This document shows, piece by piece, positions 1 through 11,643 of a DNA stretch of 64,000 bases. The notes under the pieces are model-generated. The model was not told the origin of the DNA and searched no databases. It saw only the letters and a program-made list of their open reading frames with translations. The stretch is from Protopterus annectens (lineage: Eukaryota > Chordata > Ceratodontiformes > Protopteridae). The position numbers and the translations under genes are program-made. The stretch is taken from contig NC_056733.1 in NCBI RefSeq assembly GCF_019279795.1, forward strand, positions 1,120,652,907-1,120,716,906. Reading direction: 5' to 3'. Position 1 is the stretch's first letter. Every line of letters begins with the position of its first letter.

Positions 1-1125
1 CATGCCTAGGGTACACAGTCAACTAAAACAAATCAAAACTAGTACCCTCTCAAGAGATAATATTCCTGGGTGCAAGCTTAAATACAACTGCCCAGATGGC
101 TTATCTCACTCCAGACAAACGCAGACAACTGACTACTTATTTCAAAATGTTGGTAACAAAGACCCAGTTATCTGCAAGAAAAATTCTGCAGGCTTTGGGC
201 TTCGTGGCATTCTGCATTCTGCTAATTCCATATGCAAGACTGCATATGAGGAAACTTCAATGGTATCTAAAAAGTGTTTGGACTCAACATTACCACAGCC
301 TGGAAACAACAATTACCCTCATTCCCTGCCTGCAACAGGAGTTTCAATGGTGGGCAAAAGCGTGTCACCACAACACGGGACAGCCATTAACCTTACCCAT
401 AGCCAGGCAGACATTGACAACAGATGCATCAGATTATACATGGGGGGCCCATATGGCAGGAAGATGTATTCAGGGCACATGGCCCGCAAGTCAAATGCAT
501 CTACATATCAATCAAAAAGAGATGCTAGCTGTTCAGAATGCCCTGACGGCCTTCAAGGATCTACTTCATCCAGGACAACTACTGATAGACGGACAATACT
601 ACAGTCATGTGGTACATAAACAAGCAGGGAGGCACACATTCCTACCCCCTCTGCAGACTAGCCATGAACTTGTGGGATAAGCATTGACTTACCAAGTACA
701 TCTGCAAGCACAATTCCTGCCAGGAAGGACAAATATTCTGGCAGATGAACTAAGCAGAAACCTAATGGATCCCCATGAGTGAAAATTGGATCCACAAGTC
801 TTCAGCATAACAAGGAACTGGGGATGCCCGGACATAGACCCATTTGCCTCCCCTCACAACTGCCAACTACAGAGATTCTGCACAAGGACTTATCACAAGC
901 AAGCATGGAAAGTGGATGCTCTCTCTCAGCTGGAAAAACCTAATAGTATATGCCTTTCCTCCTCTGCCTCTCCTCCCCAAGGTACTCCTCAAGGTCAGAC
1001 AAGAGAAGCCAAAAATGATACTGATTGCCCCAGACTGGCCCCGCCAGCACTGGTACCCAATCCTAAAGAGCTTGTCTCAATGCCCAGCTTGGACATTACC
1101 TCAAATTCCTCACTTATTGACCTAA
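1..1125 (+). pseudogene. pol: A-1 pol remnant: RT thumb, RNase H, MT-like tail
   Basis: The segment starts just downstream of where the RT YLDD motif would lie and reads the SLVPSQ/FLGASLNT region. RNase H follows with TDASD near 416-430 and a KEMLAVQ-like motif near 518-540. A frameshift around 590 destroys the TDNTTVM motif seen in sister copies. The tail has YAFPPLPLLPKVLLK and MILIAPDWPRQHWYP, which corresponds to the methyltransferase-like region after RNase H in DIRS elements; I did not see enough to claim activity. The protein would act in cDNA synthesis from element RNA. Confidence 0.85.
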
Positions 1126-1185
1126 CAAGACAGTCAGATACTGCACAGCCAACTCAGGACCTTAAACATGGCAGCATGGCGGGAA

Positions 1186-2218
1186 ATGTAGCCATTCAAG
1201 ACGCACCTCTCTCTAAAGCAGTGATGGATGTTATTTTGGAGGCCAGGAGGCTTAGCACCAGATAATCTTATGCAGAAAAATGGAAGAGATTCTGTGCTTG
1301 GAACCAGGCACAAGGTATTGACACGATTGTTCCAAATATTCTTCAGATTTTGCAATGCTTAACTGAGATGCTGGATAAAGGCCTTTCCTTTTCATCAATT
1401 ATAATTCATGCCTCTGCCATTTCAGCTCATTACAATACAGAACCACCTATTTTTTCTCATCCATTACTAAGGCAGTACCTCAGAGGGGCCAAAAACATAA
1501 GACCTCCAAGGAGAGCACCAATAACTGCATGAGACCTCAACTATGTCTTGGAAAAACACACACTGCCTCCGTTTGAGCCAGCCTCTGCAGCTGATATAAA
1601 ATTCTTATCCTGGAAAACAGCTCTGCTCCTAGCAATAACCTCCACTAGATGAGTCTGAGTTACAGGCACTCATGGCTGTGGAACCTTTTTATCATTTTCC
1701 ATCCTGACAGGGTTTCTCTGAGGACAAACCCTACATTTATGCCTAAGGTAGTGTCCAGTGTGGCCCTTAACCAAACAATTCATTTGCCTACCTTTTATCC
1801 AAACCCACAGAATAATGGTGAGAGACTTCTGCATTCTTTGGACATTCACAGGCAGCTACGCTTCTACTTGGACAAAACCAAAGCTTTCAGAAAGACTGAA
1901 CAACTTCTAGTGGCATATGTTGCCGGATCACAAGGAAAGCCCATCTCAAAGCAGACTATTTCAAAGTGGATAGGCCACTGCATTCGTTTATGCTATTCAC
2001 ATCATGACAAATCAGTGTCTAAGGGTATTAGGCCACATTCAACCAGAGCAGCAGCCTTCCTCCGATGAGTACCAACCAAAGACATCTTAGTGGCTGCAAC
2101 TTGGAGTTCAGTGCATACTTTTACAAAGCACTATCACTTACCTCTCTACTCTAAATCCAGGGCAGGCTTTGCCACTGCAGTTCTGCATGTCCTGATAGCC
2201 TTTCCTAATCCTATTTAG
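1186..2218 (+). pseudogene. A-1 tyrosine recombinase, broken
   Basis: This is homologous to the YR of the other copies and begins near VMDVILEARR. DIRS elements use YR instead of an integrase, to insert circular cDNA. The catalytic HxxR is kept as HSTR near 2,036-2,048, and the presumed nucleophile Tyr lies in TKHYHLPLYS near 2,125. It is inactivated by a TAA near 1,262, a TGA near 1,530, a frameshift at the first catalytic Arg region (about 1,650), and a shift near 2,066. The stop is TAG at 2,216-2,218. Confidence 0.85.
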
Positions 2219-2249
2219 CACCAGCCTCTCAACCTTAGCTTTGGGATTC

Positions 2250-2350
2250 AACCCAATTGTAATGACTGCAACAGTGAAACACGAACGTAGTACAGTTGTG
2301 TACCTACCATAAATGTAGATGTTCAAGTGTATTCACTGTTGCAGTCCAGG
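2250..2350 (+). repeat. A-1 internal complementary region (ICR)
   Basis: The first half (acccaattgtaatgactgc onward to the cgaacgtag core) is complementary to an A-type left terminus. The second half (acagttgtgtacctacc to cactgttgcagtcc) is complementary to the element's own right terminus. In DIRS elements the ICR is thought to template completion of the ends during circle formation. The core reads gaacgtagtac instead of the usual gaacatagtac. Confidence 0.8.
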
Positions 2351-2518
2351 TTACCCTCCCACCACCCCCCTTTTCCTTTGCTGGGACTTACCTGTACTTC
2401 TCTATTCTATACAACCTATGTGGTGTATTTGCTTGTAGATGAAGGAAAAGTTGTTTTTTGTGCATGCATGCTTGGCATAATTTAGCCTACCATTTTAGGG
2501 GCACTTGACATCTGGGGT

Positions 2519-2727
2519 AAGAAAAACTGAAGAAAATGGCATTGGCTGCATCTTTTATACCCCTGGCACACTGATTTCAGGGAGGAGGTGACAGCAACCG
2601 ACGCCGGACCTAGACTTTGGAACTCGGGCCGACTGCGGGTAGTCTGCCAGCAGGATAACTCAGTTGTATGACTGCAACAGTGATTACACTCTAACATCTA
2701 CATTTATGGTAGGTACACAACTGTACT
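2519..2727 (+). repeat. A-1 right ITR
   Basis: The segment runs from the aagaaaaactgaagaaaat block to catttatggtaggtacacaa and ctgtact. It is the inverted counterpart of the left termini of A and E elements. Its interior (gggaggaggtgacagcaacc, gccgactgcggg) is closer to E-1 than to the other A copies. The 170 bases between ICR and ITR are AT-rich spacer with nothing else recognisable. Confidence 0.75.
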
Positions 2728-3798
2728 TTTCTTCTGATTCCTCTTCTGATCAGGAATTTTCTATACCACCCTATGAGGATTCAGATGCAGAAGAATCCAT
2801 CCCATCTGCATCTCCTCCTGAGGATTATTCTTTTGGAGAAACCTTGCATACTTTAAGGGAACATTTTCATTGGGAGTCAGGATTTCTCTGAATCAAAAAA
2901 GAGGCTTAGGGATTTCCTTCTTCCTCAGCATAGGCCTTTGGTTATACCTCCTGTATTAGACATTGTTGATGTGTTTTCGGAATCAAGCATGACTCCTGAT
3001 TCCCTACCTCCAGCTCCTAGTAAACCAGACAGATATTACAGGGTTCTTGACTCCCACAAATTTCTATTAAAAAATCCTGCTGCTGATCCTGAAACTATCT
3101 CACAGGGTCCCAAAGGTGTAAAGGCCTCTACAGCCAAAAATCCTCTGATAGAGATTCCAGGGCGCTGGATAGATGGGGAAAGAAGGTTTATACGTCTGAA
3201 ACCTTGGCAATTAGGGCCTTAAACTGCCAGTTTCATATGCTTAAATAACAGCATGTTATGGGCCTATTGAAACAGAAAATGATGTTGATTTCTGATTGTG
3301 TGGAAAATAAAGAATTACAGGAGTTATTGCATGCAGCAGAATAGGTTGGAAAGCATACTTTGCAATGTGGTTTTGATTCCTTGGAGGCCTCTTGCAGGGC
3401 TGCAGTTACTGGATCTGTGATTAGAAGGCATGGCTGGCTCAAGGAGCAAAATCTGCCTGATCATGTTAAAGCTAAATTGTTGGATGCCCCTTTACAGCAT
3501 GATACTCTAGTAATAAGGCAGAAGAGGTTTTAAAGAAATGGAAGACAAAGCTAAATCTATGCAAACTGTAAAAGATTTCTTACAAGTGCAGCCACCGGCC
3601 TACTAAAAATTGTTTTTTTCCTGTGTCCAACAGGGCCTCTCGGCAAATCCAGGTGCTCAAAAGGCTCTAGGTACCAATCACAGGATTCTTACAGGTCAAA
3701 GCAATGGGGTGCCTCTACCTCCAAATCTGGAGGAAACAAAGCACAACCCTACAGTAAGCAGTCTCAATTACTTCCCTCTACCATCACCAAGCACTTAA
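2728..3798 (+). pseudogene. gag: A-0 gag, C-terminal two thirds, decayed
   Basis: The acidic segment PPYEDSDAEESIPSASPPED is followed by YSFGETLHTLREHFHWES, a frameshift near 2,880, then the PDRYYRV / DPETISQGPKG block. A conserved core (CGFDSLEASCRAAVTGSVIR) lies near 3,365-3,425. Gag should coat the RNA. This copy has stops near 3,248 and 3,344 and loses the LFG segment near 3,510. The basic, glycine-poor tail before the pol junction is partly deleted. Confidence 0.8.
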
Positions 3799-4247
3799 CT
3801 TTTTCAGCTCCCTTGGGGGGAAAATTAGCACTTCATGCTCAAAATTGGCAGTTAATTACCCAGGACAAGTGGGTATTAAACATAGTATCCCAGGGGCACA
3901 GATTTCATTTCCATACTTTGCCAATTCCAAACGGTTGGTCAGATCTGCCACAAAATCAATGGGCAGAGGTTCAGAAACAAGTTACATCCCTCATGGATAT
4001 GGGGGCTATTCAGAATGGGAAAAAGGGCAAGGTTTTTATTCAACTGTTCCTGGTACCCAGAAAAGACAAGGTCTGGCGTCCAATCCTGGACTTATCGATT
4101 TTGAACACGTTCATGGACATTTCAAAATGCTGACTTTACAACAGCTACTGCCCATGCTGGGTAAGAATGCTTGATTAGTAACTCTAGACTTGAGGCATGC
4201 CTGCATATCCCAATAAGGGAATCGTGCAGAACCGCTTCAAGGCAGGA
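3799..4247 (+). pseudogene. pol: A-0 pol, N-terminal RT fragment
   Basis: It starts at the LGGKLALHAQNW block typical of the pol start and continues through QDKWVLNIVSQG, LFLVPRKDK and RPILDLSILNT. It then decays, with a stop in the GKNAW block near 4,173. It ends in the block after the palm A motif, where C-1 enters after ttcaaggcagga. The catalytic YLDD and all later domains are missing. Confidence 0.8.
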
Positions 4248-4834
4248 TGTTATGTAGTCCAGTCTCGCCTACATTCTTACCTGTGATTCGGAGCCGAATG
4301 TCGGCTCCGACTCGGCCATACTTTTTAGCTCGAAGTCTTTCTCTTGGCTGGGCTAAGATGGTATCCCATGCTGCACTGCTCTCTATTCCCAGATCTCATT
4401 TGCCGCTCTTATAGCTCGGATGTGGTCTCGCTCTTGGCTGTGGCTAACTACCCTTTTTCGTATATCTGAGAAGTTTTTTGCAAAAAAAGCTATTTTAATA
4501 GTTATTGTGTGTTCTTGACTGTATTATGGAAAAGTTATATTTTTCTTTATAGCGTATTCTGTGGTATCCCACTAGCTGTTTCCAATGGGCTAGGCCCGTT
4601 TCAATTAGAGGACCTAGTCTGTCCCCTTGCTTTCCTTTTGTGCTAAATCCTTCCCTTGGACTAAAACTGTTTAAATTAGAGGAATTAGTCCTCCCCCTTG
4701 TATTTGTGTATAAAGATCGTTTGAGTTAGAGGTCTTTGTGTTTTCTGTTTGTTTGTCTTGTTCCCGCGCTTGTGGCTGTTTGGACCGTTGGTCTTTTTTG
4801 AGTAGTTGCTTGCTGTTTGTGGTAACTGTCCAAA
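4248..4834 (+). other. C-1 5' untranslated region and left terminus
   Basis: I see no gene here. The left end (tccagtctcgcctacattct onward) is positionally equivalent to the C-2 left terminus. A perfect hairpin follows at 4,289-4,309, then a T-rich stretch up to gag. No clear TATA box was found in this copy. Confidence 0.55.
4289..4309. repeat. Perfect 9-bp hairpin in the C-1 terminus
   Basis: CGGAGCCGA and TCGGCTCCG are perfect inverted repeats separated by ATG. The word TCGGCTCCGA recurs, more or less mutated, through C-1 gag. C-2 has only weak equivalents (tatcggttccga). Confidence 0.7.
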
Positions 4835-6960
4835 GATACTAAGGAGCATAAGCCCTCGGGTTTCAAGAAGTGCTCCAAGTGCAGTTATAAGATGTCCATC
4901 AGTGATGGGCACGGCGTGTGTGTACTGTCTGGGAGTGATTCATCTCCAGGAATCATGTAGTTTTTGTCATGCCTTTAGCCCGCGTGTTCTTCAGGAAAGG
5001 AAGAACAAATTGATTTTGAAGGGACTTCTGAAACCCTCCTTCGAGGAGGGTCTGGAGAGTTCTTCCAGCTTTAAAGCAAAATCTTCCAAGGCAAAAAAGA
5101 AATCCCTGGCTCCATCAGTATCCTCGGAGCCACCAGAGAAAATAAAATCTTCATTGACATCCTCTGCTCCATTGTCCTCGGGGCTGCAGGAAGTGTCAGT
5201 GGTTATGGAACCTGCTTCGGCTCCAATTTCTTGAAGCGTGTTTGGAGCCGGTCACCTAGCATTAGGCCGGTATCGCCTCCTCGCAGGTCCCCTTCAGAGC
5301 AGAGGTCTCGATCTCCTTCCCTATCCTCCAAATCTTCCAGGACCTTATCGGATGTGGATGTCGATAGAGTGGTGCAGAGACTTCTTCAGTCACCGGTTCT
5401 GGCTAAATTGTTCTCGGCTCCGACCCAGTCGGCTCTGGAGCCGGTCCCTCAACCTACATCGATTCTTCCTCCTCCGAGCACATCTCTGCTTTCGGAGGTG
5501 GAGTGCTCTGCTCCATGTGATGTCCCTTGGTCGGTTCCGACAGCCCCTCCTGGCTTATTGGTTCTGACATCAGCTTCGACCCTGTTGACACCGTCCAAGG
5601 GGTTCAGGACTCAGGATTCTTTGGTCGGACCCAAGGGAGAGGCTTCGGGACACCTCTCTGCTCCTAGTCTCCCTCTCGGTGCTTCAGCACGGGGAAGCCT
5701 GACTCCTGTCTCAGCTTCGGAGGCTGGTCGTTCTTTCGATCCGGGAGGACCAACCTTTGAGGCCATGCGGAGGGCGCTGGCCAAGTCGTCAGCGTCATCA
5801 TACGGGTCGGTCAGTCTGTCTCCTATAACACTGGTGCAGGTCTCTGATCACCCTCTATCTCTGGACAGCTGAGCCCCAAGGCCTCAGGATACCCCCACGA
5901 GTGGTCCCCATATTTCTGAGGGCCCCCTCAGAGTTTTTGCATGAGGAGCCACCCAGAAAGAAAATGTGCAAGAGGAAACAAAGATTACCAGGATGAGTCT
6001 CTCACATCAGTCACTGACCTCGAGGAATCTGAGGGGTCCCCTAAGTCATCCTCTGAGGATGTTTCTTTCTCTGACATCCTAGAGATTTTGCAGCAAAGAG
6101 GTGACTGGCTATCCAGAGCCCCCTCCGAAGAGGAGTCTGTCTTTCTGAAGACCTTTGGTGCTCAGCCCTCCGCCTCCTAGGTATCTCCACCCTTCGAGCT
6201 TCTGAATTTGGTTTGTCGAAGGGTGTGGGAAACCCCTGACTCTGTGGAACCAGTCCCCAGGAGACCCAATAAATTTTTGTCTGCCCCTGCTGATAAGGAA
6301 TTTCTATCCAAGGGAGTCCCCGTGGATGCCATGGTGGTGGCAGCTGCCACCCAGAAAGAATTAGCTGAGACCATCATCCATCCCCCTAACAAGGAGGTAT
6401 ATGGTTATGGACCGGTACAGGAAGCGTACTTTTTCTTCAGCAACCTTTACCTTGCGGTCACTGAATTACTTATCACACTTTACACGGCTCCAGCGAGATC
6501 TCCTAAAGAAGCTTGGAGATACTCTCACGGGTAACGTTTCTGAGGCGGTGGCCCTGAAGGTCAACACTCAGATGTCTACCGTCAATTCTATTGCGAACTC
6601 CTCCAGGAGGCTGATCTCCTACGCAGCTGAGGGAGCGAGTAGGGCAGCAAGTTCAGGAGTTGCTGTTAGGAGGCAGGCCTGGATGCGCCTTTGTCATTTC
6701 ACGGTGGCCTTCAAGTCTTCATTCACCGACGCCCCGTTTGATAGTTCCTTTTTGTTCAGAACCAAGATAAAAGACATTCTCACTAGGTGCGAGCAGTTGG
6801 GAAAAACTGTGCCGTAGGGGTCCATTTTTCCCTTCCCTCTAGGCCTTATCCCAAGGCCCAGAGGGGTAGAAAATTGTGGTTCAAGAAATCAGAGTTTTTT
6901 TCACAGTGCACAAGGTGAGCCCCCCTCCAGAGGCAGGGGAGGGGGTGGTTATTCAGGAAG
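4835..6960 (+). pseudogene. gag: C-1 gag, frameshifted
   Basis: An N-terminal Cys/His module (KKCSKCSYKM, then GHGVC, then YCLG and CSFCHAF) spans about 4,865-4,985 and is split by a frameshift near 4,925. A basic stretch and a long Ser/Pro-rich region follow to 5,872. An acidic SSSEDVSFSDILEIL block lies near 6,050. The C-terminal core (RLISYAAEGASRAASSG near 6,610, SSFLFR near 6,745) matches the conserved gag core of the other groups. The reading frame changes at least four times. The true start is not evident. Confidence 0.75.
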
Positions 6961-7019
6961 ACGCTGCCCTAGGGGCATAGGAGGCCCTCGCAACCCGGGA
7001 GACCACGATTCCTTTCGTG

Positions 7020-7662
7020 GTTCTCCCTACCGCCGCTCTTGATGGGAGGGCCCGACTGTGCATTTCCGGAGCCAGTCGGCGGTCGAATCTCATTATACCT
7101 GGAGCCTTGGCAAGATATCACCCAGGACCAATGGGTGCTACGAATAATTTCCAGAGGATATATCAGTCCCTTCTCATCAAATCCCCCTCCAATCAAGAAA
7201 ATCCCGGATGTTCCACCCAGTCAAAGGGATTACGCAGCTTCAGAAGTTTCAAAGCTGCTAGAAAAATGAGCCATCCAACATGTCCCCTCAGACCAGACCA
7301 GATCAGATTAGGAACTTACTCCAGATTCTTTTTGGTGCCGAAAAAGACAGGGGACCGGAGACCCCATTTTGGATCTCAGCCAATTGAACACCCATGTGCA
7401 AAAGTCCAAGTTCCGAATGGTCACGTTGCAGTCTATTCTGCCATTGTTGGGAAAAGAAGTGTGGATGTGCTCCATCGACCTCAAGGATGCTTACTACCAT
7501 ATAAAGATGGACAGGGCATCCTGAAGTCACCTACGCTTCCGGCTGGAAGCCAGTCACTTTCAGTTTCGAGCCCTGCCCTTTGGTCTCACCACAGCCCCCA
7601 GGGTGTTTACCAAATGCATGGCAGTGGTGACTGCTCACTTGAAACGTCAGGGATTCCAAGTG
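7020..7662 (+). pseudogene. pol: C-1 pol, N-terminal RT fragment
   Basis: The RT start (SLYLEPWQDITQDQWVLRII) is followed by an IPDVPPSQRD block, FFLVPKK near 7,325, ILDLSQLNT, the palm A motif (CSIDLKDAYYHIKMD) near 7,465-7,510 and LTTAPRVFTKCM near 7,585. It is cut by A-2 after HLKRQGFQV, just before YLDD. Frameshifts and a stop near 7,267 make it non-functional. Confidence 0.8.
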
Positions 7663-7844
7663 ATGATCTTCGTGTTTCACTGTTGCAGTCATTACATTTG
7701 GGTACTCCTGCTGGCAGGTTGCCCTCAGCTGACCTGAATTCCAAAGTCTTGGGTCCTGCGTCAGCTGCTGTCGCCCCTTCCCTGATGTCAGGTCGTCAGG
7801 GGTATAAAAGAAGCAGCCAATGCCATTTTCTTCAGTTTTTCTTG
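7663..7844 (+). repeat. A-2 left ITR with promoter
   Basis: It begins atgatcttcgtgtttcac, which varies the usual atgttcttcg, and continues to the cagtttttcttgc block. It is the inverse of the right ITR at 14,091-14,300. TATAAAA lies at 7,803-7,809, flanked by imperfect inverted arms (gcgtcagctgc / gcagccaatgc). The host C-1 sequence ends in aagtg just before it. Confidence 0.8.
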
Positions 7845-7983
7845 CTGCATGGTGCCCGAAGCAGAAGCAGTTCGGAAGTGCTGGTCGGCCTACTCCTGAG
7901 ATTTTCGTGTTTGAGGTTCAGATCCGAAGTCTTCAATAAAGCTAAGTACCCCGTTGGGGAAACTTTTTTCTTGCTCCAGATCG

Positions 7984-9754
7984 ATGTCAGAAAAAGTTAA
8001 TAATTGTATTTCTTGTGGAAAGCAAATACCTCATAAGGATTTTCATTCTTACTGTATTCCTTGCCTAGGCCCTGATCACAACATTACTGGTTGTCGGTTT
8101 TATGCTAGATTTAACCAACACACTATTAAGCTTCGGTATGATTTTGCTTTACACTTTTTTGGACGCCAATTTAATTATCCAGAAATGTCGTCCGATAGCC
8201 ATCTGACTACCGGAGTTTACAAAAAACACAAAGAAAAGCAGAGAGAGAAACCGACACCCAAAACCAATGACGAAGCTTCTCCTAAGCCAGTCACCGGTTC
8301 TCAGTGAGGCGCTTTCGCAGCCCCTGACGCCCGCTACTTTAGAGTCGCAAGCTGCTACCGACTCCCACATGGAGTCGGCCATGCCGCTGAATACTCAAGG
8401 TATTGGAACCTCAGACGCTAATCCCTCAGATGCGTCCGGAGCCGCTGAGCAGGTACCGGCTTCTGAGGGTGTATTCAGACCTAAACATCTTTACATTAAA
8501 ACGACTTCAGCTTCAAAGGCAAAGACTAAAGCACCTTCTAAAGCAAGGAAACAAATTCAAGAGCCACGTGGACAGGCCTCTATGCCCAAAAAACCGATGC
8601 TCAAAATGGCCGAAGACTTGATTACCTTGATCGGGGGTTCTCATCCCCCTCCTGATAGAGAGGCCTAGGCAAGACACTGACTATGAATCTTCAGATCAGG
8701 TTTCTATTTCTTCTGATCAGGAATATTCTCTTCCCCCATGAGGATTCTGATGCTGAAGAATCTATACCTTCAGCATCTCCTCCTGACGACTATTCATTTG
8801 AGGAAACCTTGCATACCATGAGGGAGCATTTCCACTGGGAGAGCCAAGATTTTTCAGAATCTAAAAAGAGGCTCAGGGATTTTTACCTCAGCACAGGCCT
8901 CTAGCCATTCCACCTGTGTTAGACATTGTAGATGTGTTTTCAGAGTCCAGTTTGATCCCCGACTCCTTACCCCCTAGCTCCTGTTAAGCCTGACGGATAT
9001 TACAGGGTTCCTGACTCTCACAAAGTTCTTTTTAAAAACCCTGCTGCTGACCCAGAAACTATTTCACAGGGTCCAAAGGGAGCTAAGGCTTCCACTGCAA
9101 AAAACCCAACCCCCTCTGGCAGAGATTCAAGGGCACTGGATAGATGGGGGAAAAAAGGTTTACACATCTGCAACTTTGGTTATAAGGGCCTTAAACTGTC
9201 TTTCATATCCTTAAGTGTCAGCAACATGTCATGGGATTGGTTAAACAGAAAATGTTGTTAAATTCTGAATGTGCAGAAAAAATGCAGGATTTATTGTATG
9301 CAGCAGAACAAGTTGGAAAACATACTTTGCAATGTGGTTTTGATTCTTTGAGGCCTCCTGCAGGGCCGCAGCTATGGGTTCTGTAATTAGGAGGCATGCT
9401 TGGTTAAAGGAACAAAATCTGCCTGATCATGTTAAAGTTAAATTACTAGATGCACCTTTACAGCATGATACTTTGTTTGGTGTTAAGGCAGAAGAGGTGT
9501 TAACGAAAATGGAGGACAAAGCTAAATCTATGCAAACTGTATATTTTTTACAAGTACAGCCACCTAGGTTTAGTAGACACTGGCCTACAAAAGATTGGTC
9601 CTTTCCTGTGTCAGACAGACCTCAAAGGGGCAGATCCAGACGCCCTAAGGGCAGATCCCAGGCACAAGGTTCTTATAGGCCCAAGCAATGGGGTGCTTCT
9701 ACCTCCAAAGCTGGAGAAGATAGATCACAAACATACAGAAAACAGTCCCAATGA
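7984..9754 (+). pseudogene. gag: A-2 gag, frameshifted
   Basis: The start is ATG at 7,984, the MSEKVNNCISCGKQIP start shared by A, B and E gags. The Cys/His module is C-x2-C...H...C-x2-C...H...C and then FY where others have FC, so one cysteine is lost. The rest comprises a Ser/Thr-rich linker, MPKKPMLKMAEDLITLI near 8,580-8,630, an acidic block, the core RAA..GSVIRRHAWLKEQNL near 9,360-9,420, and a basic tail ending in a CAATGA stop. Frame changes occur near 8,290, 8,660, 8,895 and 9,180. Confidence 0.85.
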
Positions 9755-11643
9755 CTTCCCCCTGCCTGCACCAAGCACTTATCTTCTGGCAGCACCCTTA
9801 GGTGGAAAATTACCACTTTTTGCTCAAAATTGGCACATCATAACCCAGGACAAGTGGGTTCTAATCATAGTTGTCACAAGGCTACAAGTTCCATTTCCAT
9901 ACTCTGGCAAAGGCAAACGGCTGGCCAGATCTGCCAAAAAATCAATGGGCAGAGGCACAAAAACAAGTCTCATCCCTCATAGACATGGGGGCCATTCAAC
10001 AAGTACCAGAGCAAGAGCAGGGACAAGAATTTTACTCAAGACTGTTCTTGGTACCCAGAAAGGACAAGGCCTGGAGGCCGATACTGGACCTATCTATTCT
10101 GAACACTTTCCTGGATATTCCAAAATTCAAAATGTTGACTTTGCAGCAGCTTCTGCCCATGCTGGGCAAGAATGCTTGGCTTGTGACTTTAGACCTAAAA
10201 GAGGTATACCTGAATGTTTCAATCAGGCAATCATGCAGAAGATGCCTAAGATTCAAGGCTGGTTCAATGCATTACCAATTCTCTGCACTGCCCTTTGGCT
10301 TATCTACTGCGCCCAGGGTCTTTACAAAGTGCCTGGCACCAGTAATTGCATTCTGCAGACAGAGGAATACAAATATATCCTTACTTGGATGACTGCCTCA
10401 TTCAAGCAGAGAACAAGGACATTCTTCTTCAACATCTGGCGTTTGTGAAAAGACTTCTAACGTGCCTAGGGTGCACAGTCAACAAAAAGAAATCAAAACT
10501 AGTACCCTCACAAGAGATAATATTCCTGGGTGCAAGCTTGAATACAACTGCCCAGATGGCTTATCTCATGCCAAAGGCAACTGACTACCTATTTCAAAAT
10601 GTTGGCAACAAAGGCCCAGTTATCTGCAAGAAAAATTCTGCAGGCTTTGGGCTTCATGGCATCCTGCATCCTACTAATTCCATATGCAAGACTGCATATG
10701 AGGAAACTTCAATGGTACCTAAAAAGTGTTTAGACTCAACATTCCCACAGCCTGGAAACAGTCATTACTCTCATTCCCTGCCTGCAACAGGAATTTTGAT
10801 GGTGGGCAAAGCCTTGTCACCAGAACAAGGGACAGCCATTCACATTACCTCCAGCCAGGCAGACACTAAAATGGATGCATCAGACTATGCCTGGGGAGCC
10901 CACATGGCAGGAAGATGCATTCAGGGCACATGGTCCTCAAACCAAATGCATCTACATATCAATCAAAAAGAGATGTTAGCTGTTCAAAATGCCCTGACAG
11001 CCTTCAAGGACGTACTTCATCCGGGACAACTACTGATAAAGACAGACAACACCAAGGTCATGTGGTATATAAATAAGCAGGGGGGCTCACATTCTTACCC
11101 ACTTTGCAGACTAGCCATGACCTTGTGGGACACAGCTTTGACTTACCAAGTACATCTGCAGGCACAATTCCTGCCAGGAAAGGAAAATACTCTGGCAGAT
11201 GAACTAAGTAGAAACCTCATGGATCCCCACGAGTGGAAGCTGGATCCATAAGCATGATAACAAGGAAATGGGGATGCCCGGACATAGATCTATTTGCCTC
11301 CCCTCTCAATTACCAACTAAAAAGATTCTGCACAGGGACTTATCACAGACAAGCATGGAAAGTGGACGCCCTATCTTTCAGCTGGAAAAACCTATCAGTA
11401 TATGCCTTTCCTCCACTGCCTCTCCTCCCCAAGGTGCTCCTAAAGGTCAGACAGGAGAAGCCAAAGATGATACTGATTGCCCCAGACTGGCCATGCCAGT
11501 GCTGGTATCCAATACTAAGAAACTTATCTCTATACCCAGCTTGGACCTTACCTCAAATACCTCGACTACTGTCCCAGCAAAACAATCAGATCATGCACAG
11601 CCAACTCAGGACATTAAACTTGGCAGCATGGCGGATAATGTAG
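9755..11643 (+). pseudogene. pol: A-2 pol: RT, RNase H, MT-like
   Basis: The RT motifs are present in order: LFLVPRKDKAWRPILDLS (about 10,045-10,100), palm A VTLDLKEVYL, GLSTAPRVFTK and YLDDCLI near 10,380. RNase H follows with MDASD near 10,875, KEMLAVQ, TDNTKVM near 11,043 and LADELSR. The MT-like tail has DIDLFASP, YAFPPLPLLPKVLLK and ILIAPDWP, ending at 11,643. Frameshifts near 9,865, 10,350 and 10,600, plus a stop near 11,250, break it. Confidence 0.85.

Larger units (their letters stand above)
1..2727 (+). mobile_element. DIRS-type retrotransposon A-1, right part
   Basis: This is the 3' part of a DIRS-type element whose left part lies outside the window. In order it holds the end of RT, RNase H, a methyltransferase-like segment, a tyrosine recombinase, an ICR and a right ITR. 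The coding part is A-like, but the ICR (ending in tgtacctacc) and the right ITR resemble E-1, so it is intermediate or mosaic. It ends where A-0 gag resumes (tttcttctgattcc). All genes carry stops or frameshifts, so the copy is dead. Confidence 0.9.
2728..4247 (+). mobile_element. DIRS-type element A-0, fragment between A-1 and C-1
   Basis: This is an A-group element resuming in mid-gag right of A-1 and continuing into pol, where C-1 interrupts it. Its left part is outside the window. Its right part is not found beyond A-2, apparently lost in the rearrangement that built A-2. It is the oldest layer visible at the left end. Confidence 0.8.
4248..7662 (+). mobile_element. DIRS-type element C-1, left part
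   Basis: This is the left part of a C-group element inserted in A-0 pol. It has a 5' region of about 590 bases, a Ser/Pro-rich gag, and RT up to just before YLDD. A-2 then cuts it. The remainder of RT, the YR and the right end are absent from the window. It is related to C-2 in gag and RT (shared MRLISxA, SSxLFG and FTKCMAxVTAHL blocks) but is clearly a different subfamily. Confidence 0.8.

Noticed and set aside
7017..8000. A 327-codon open frame
   Set aside because: It spans the C-1/A-2 junction and runs through the A-2 ITR and promoter; most of it is out of frame with RT.
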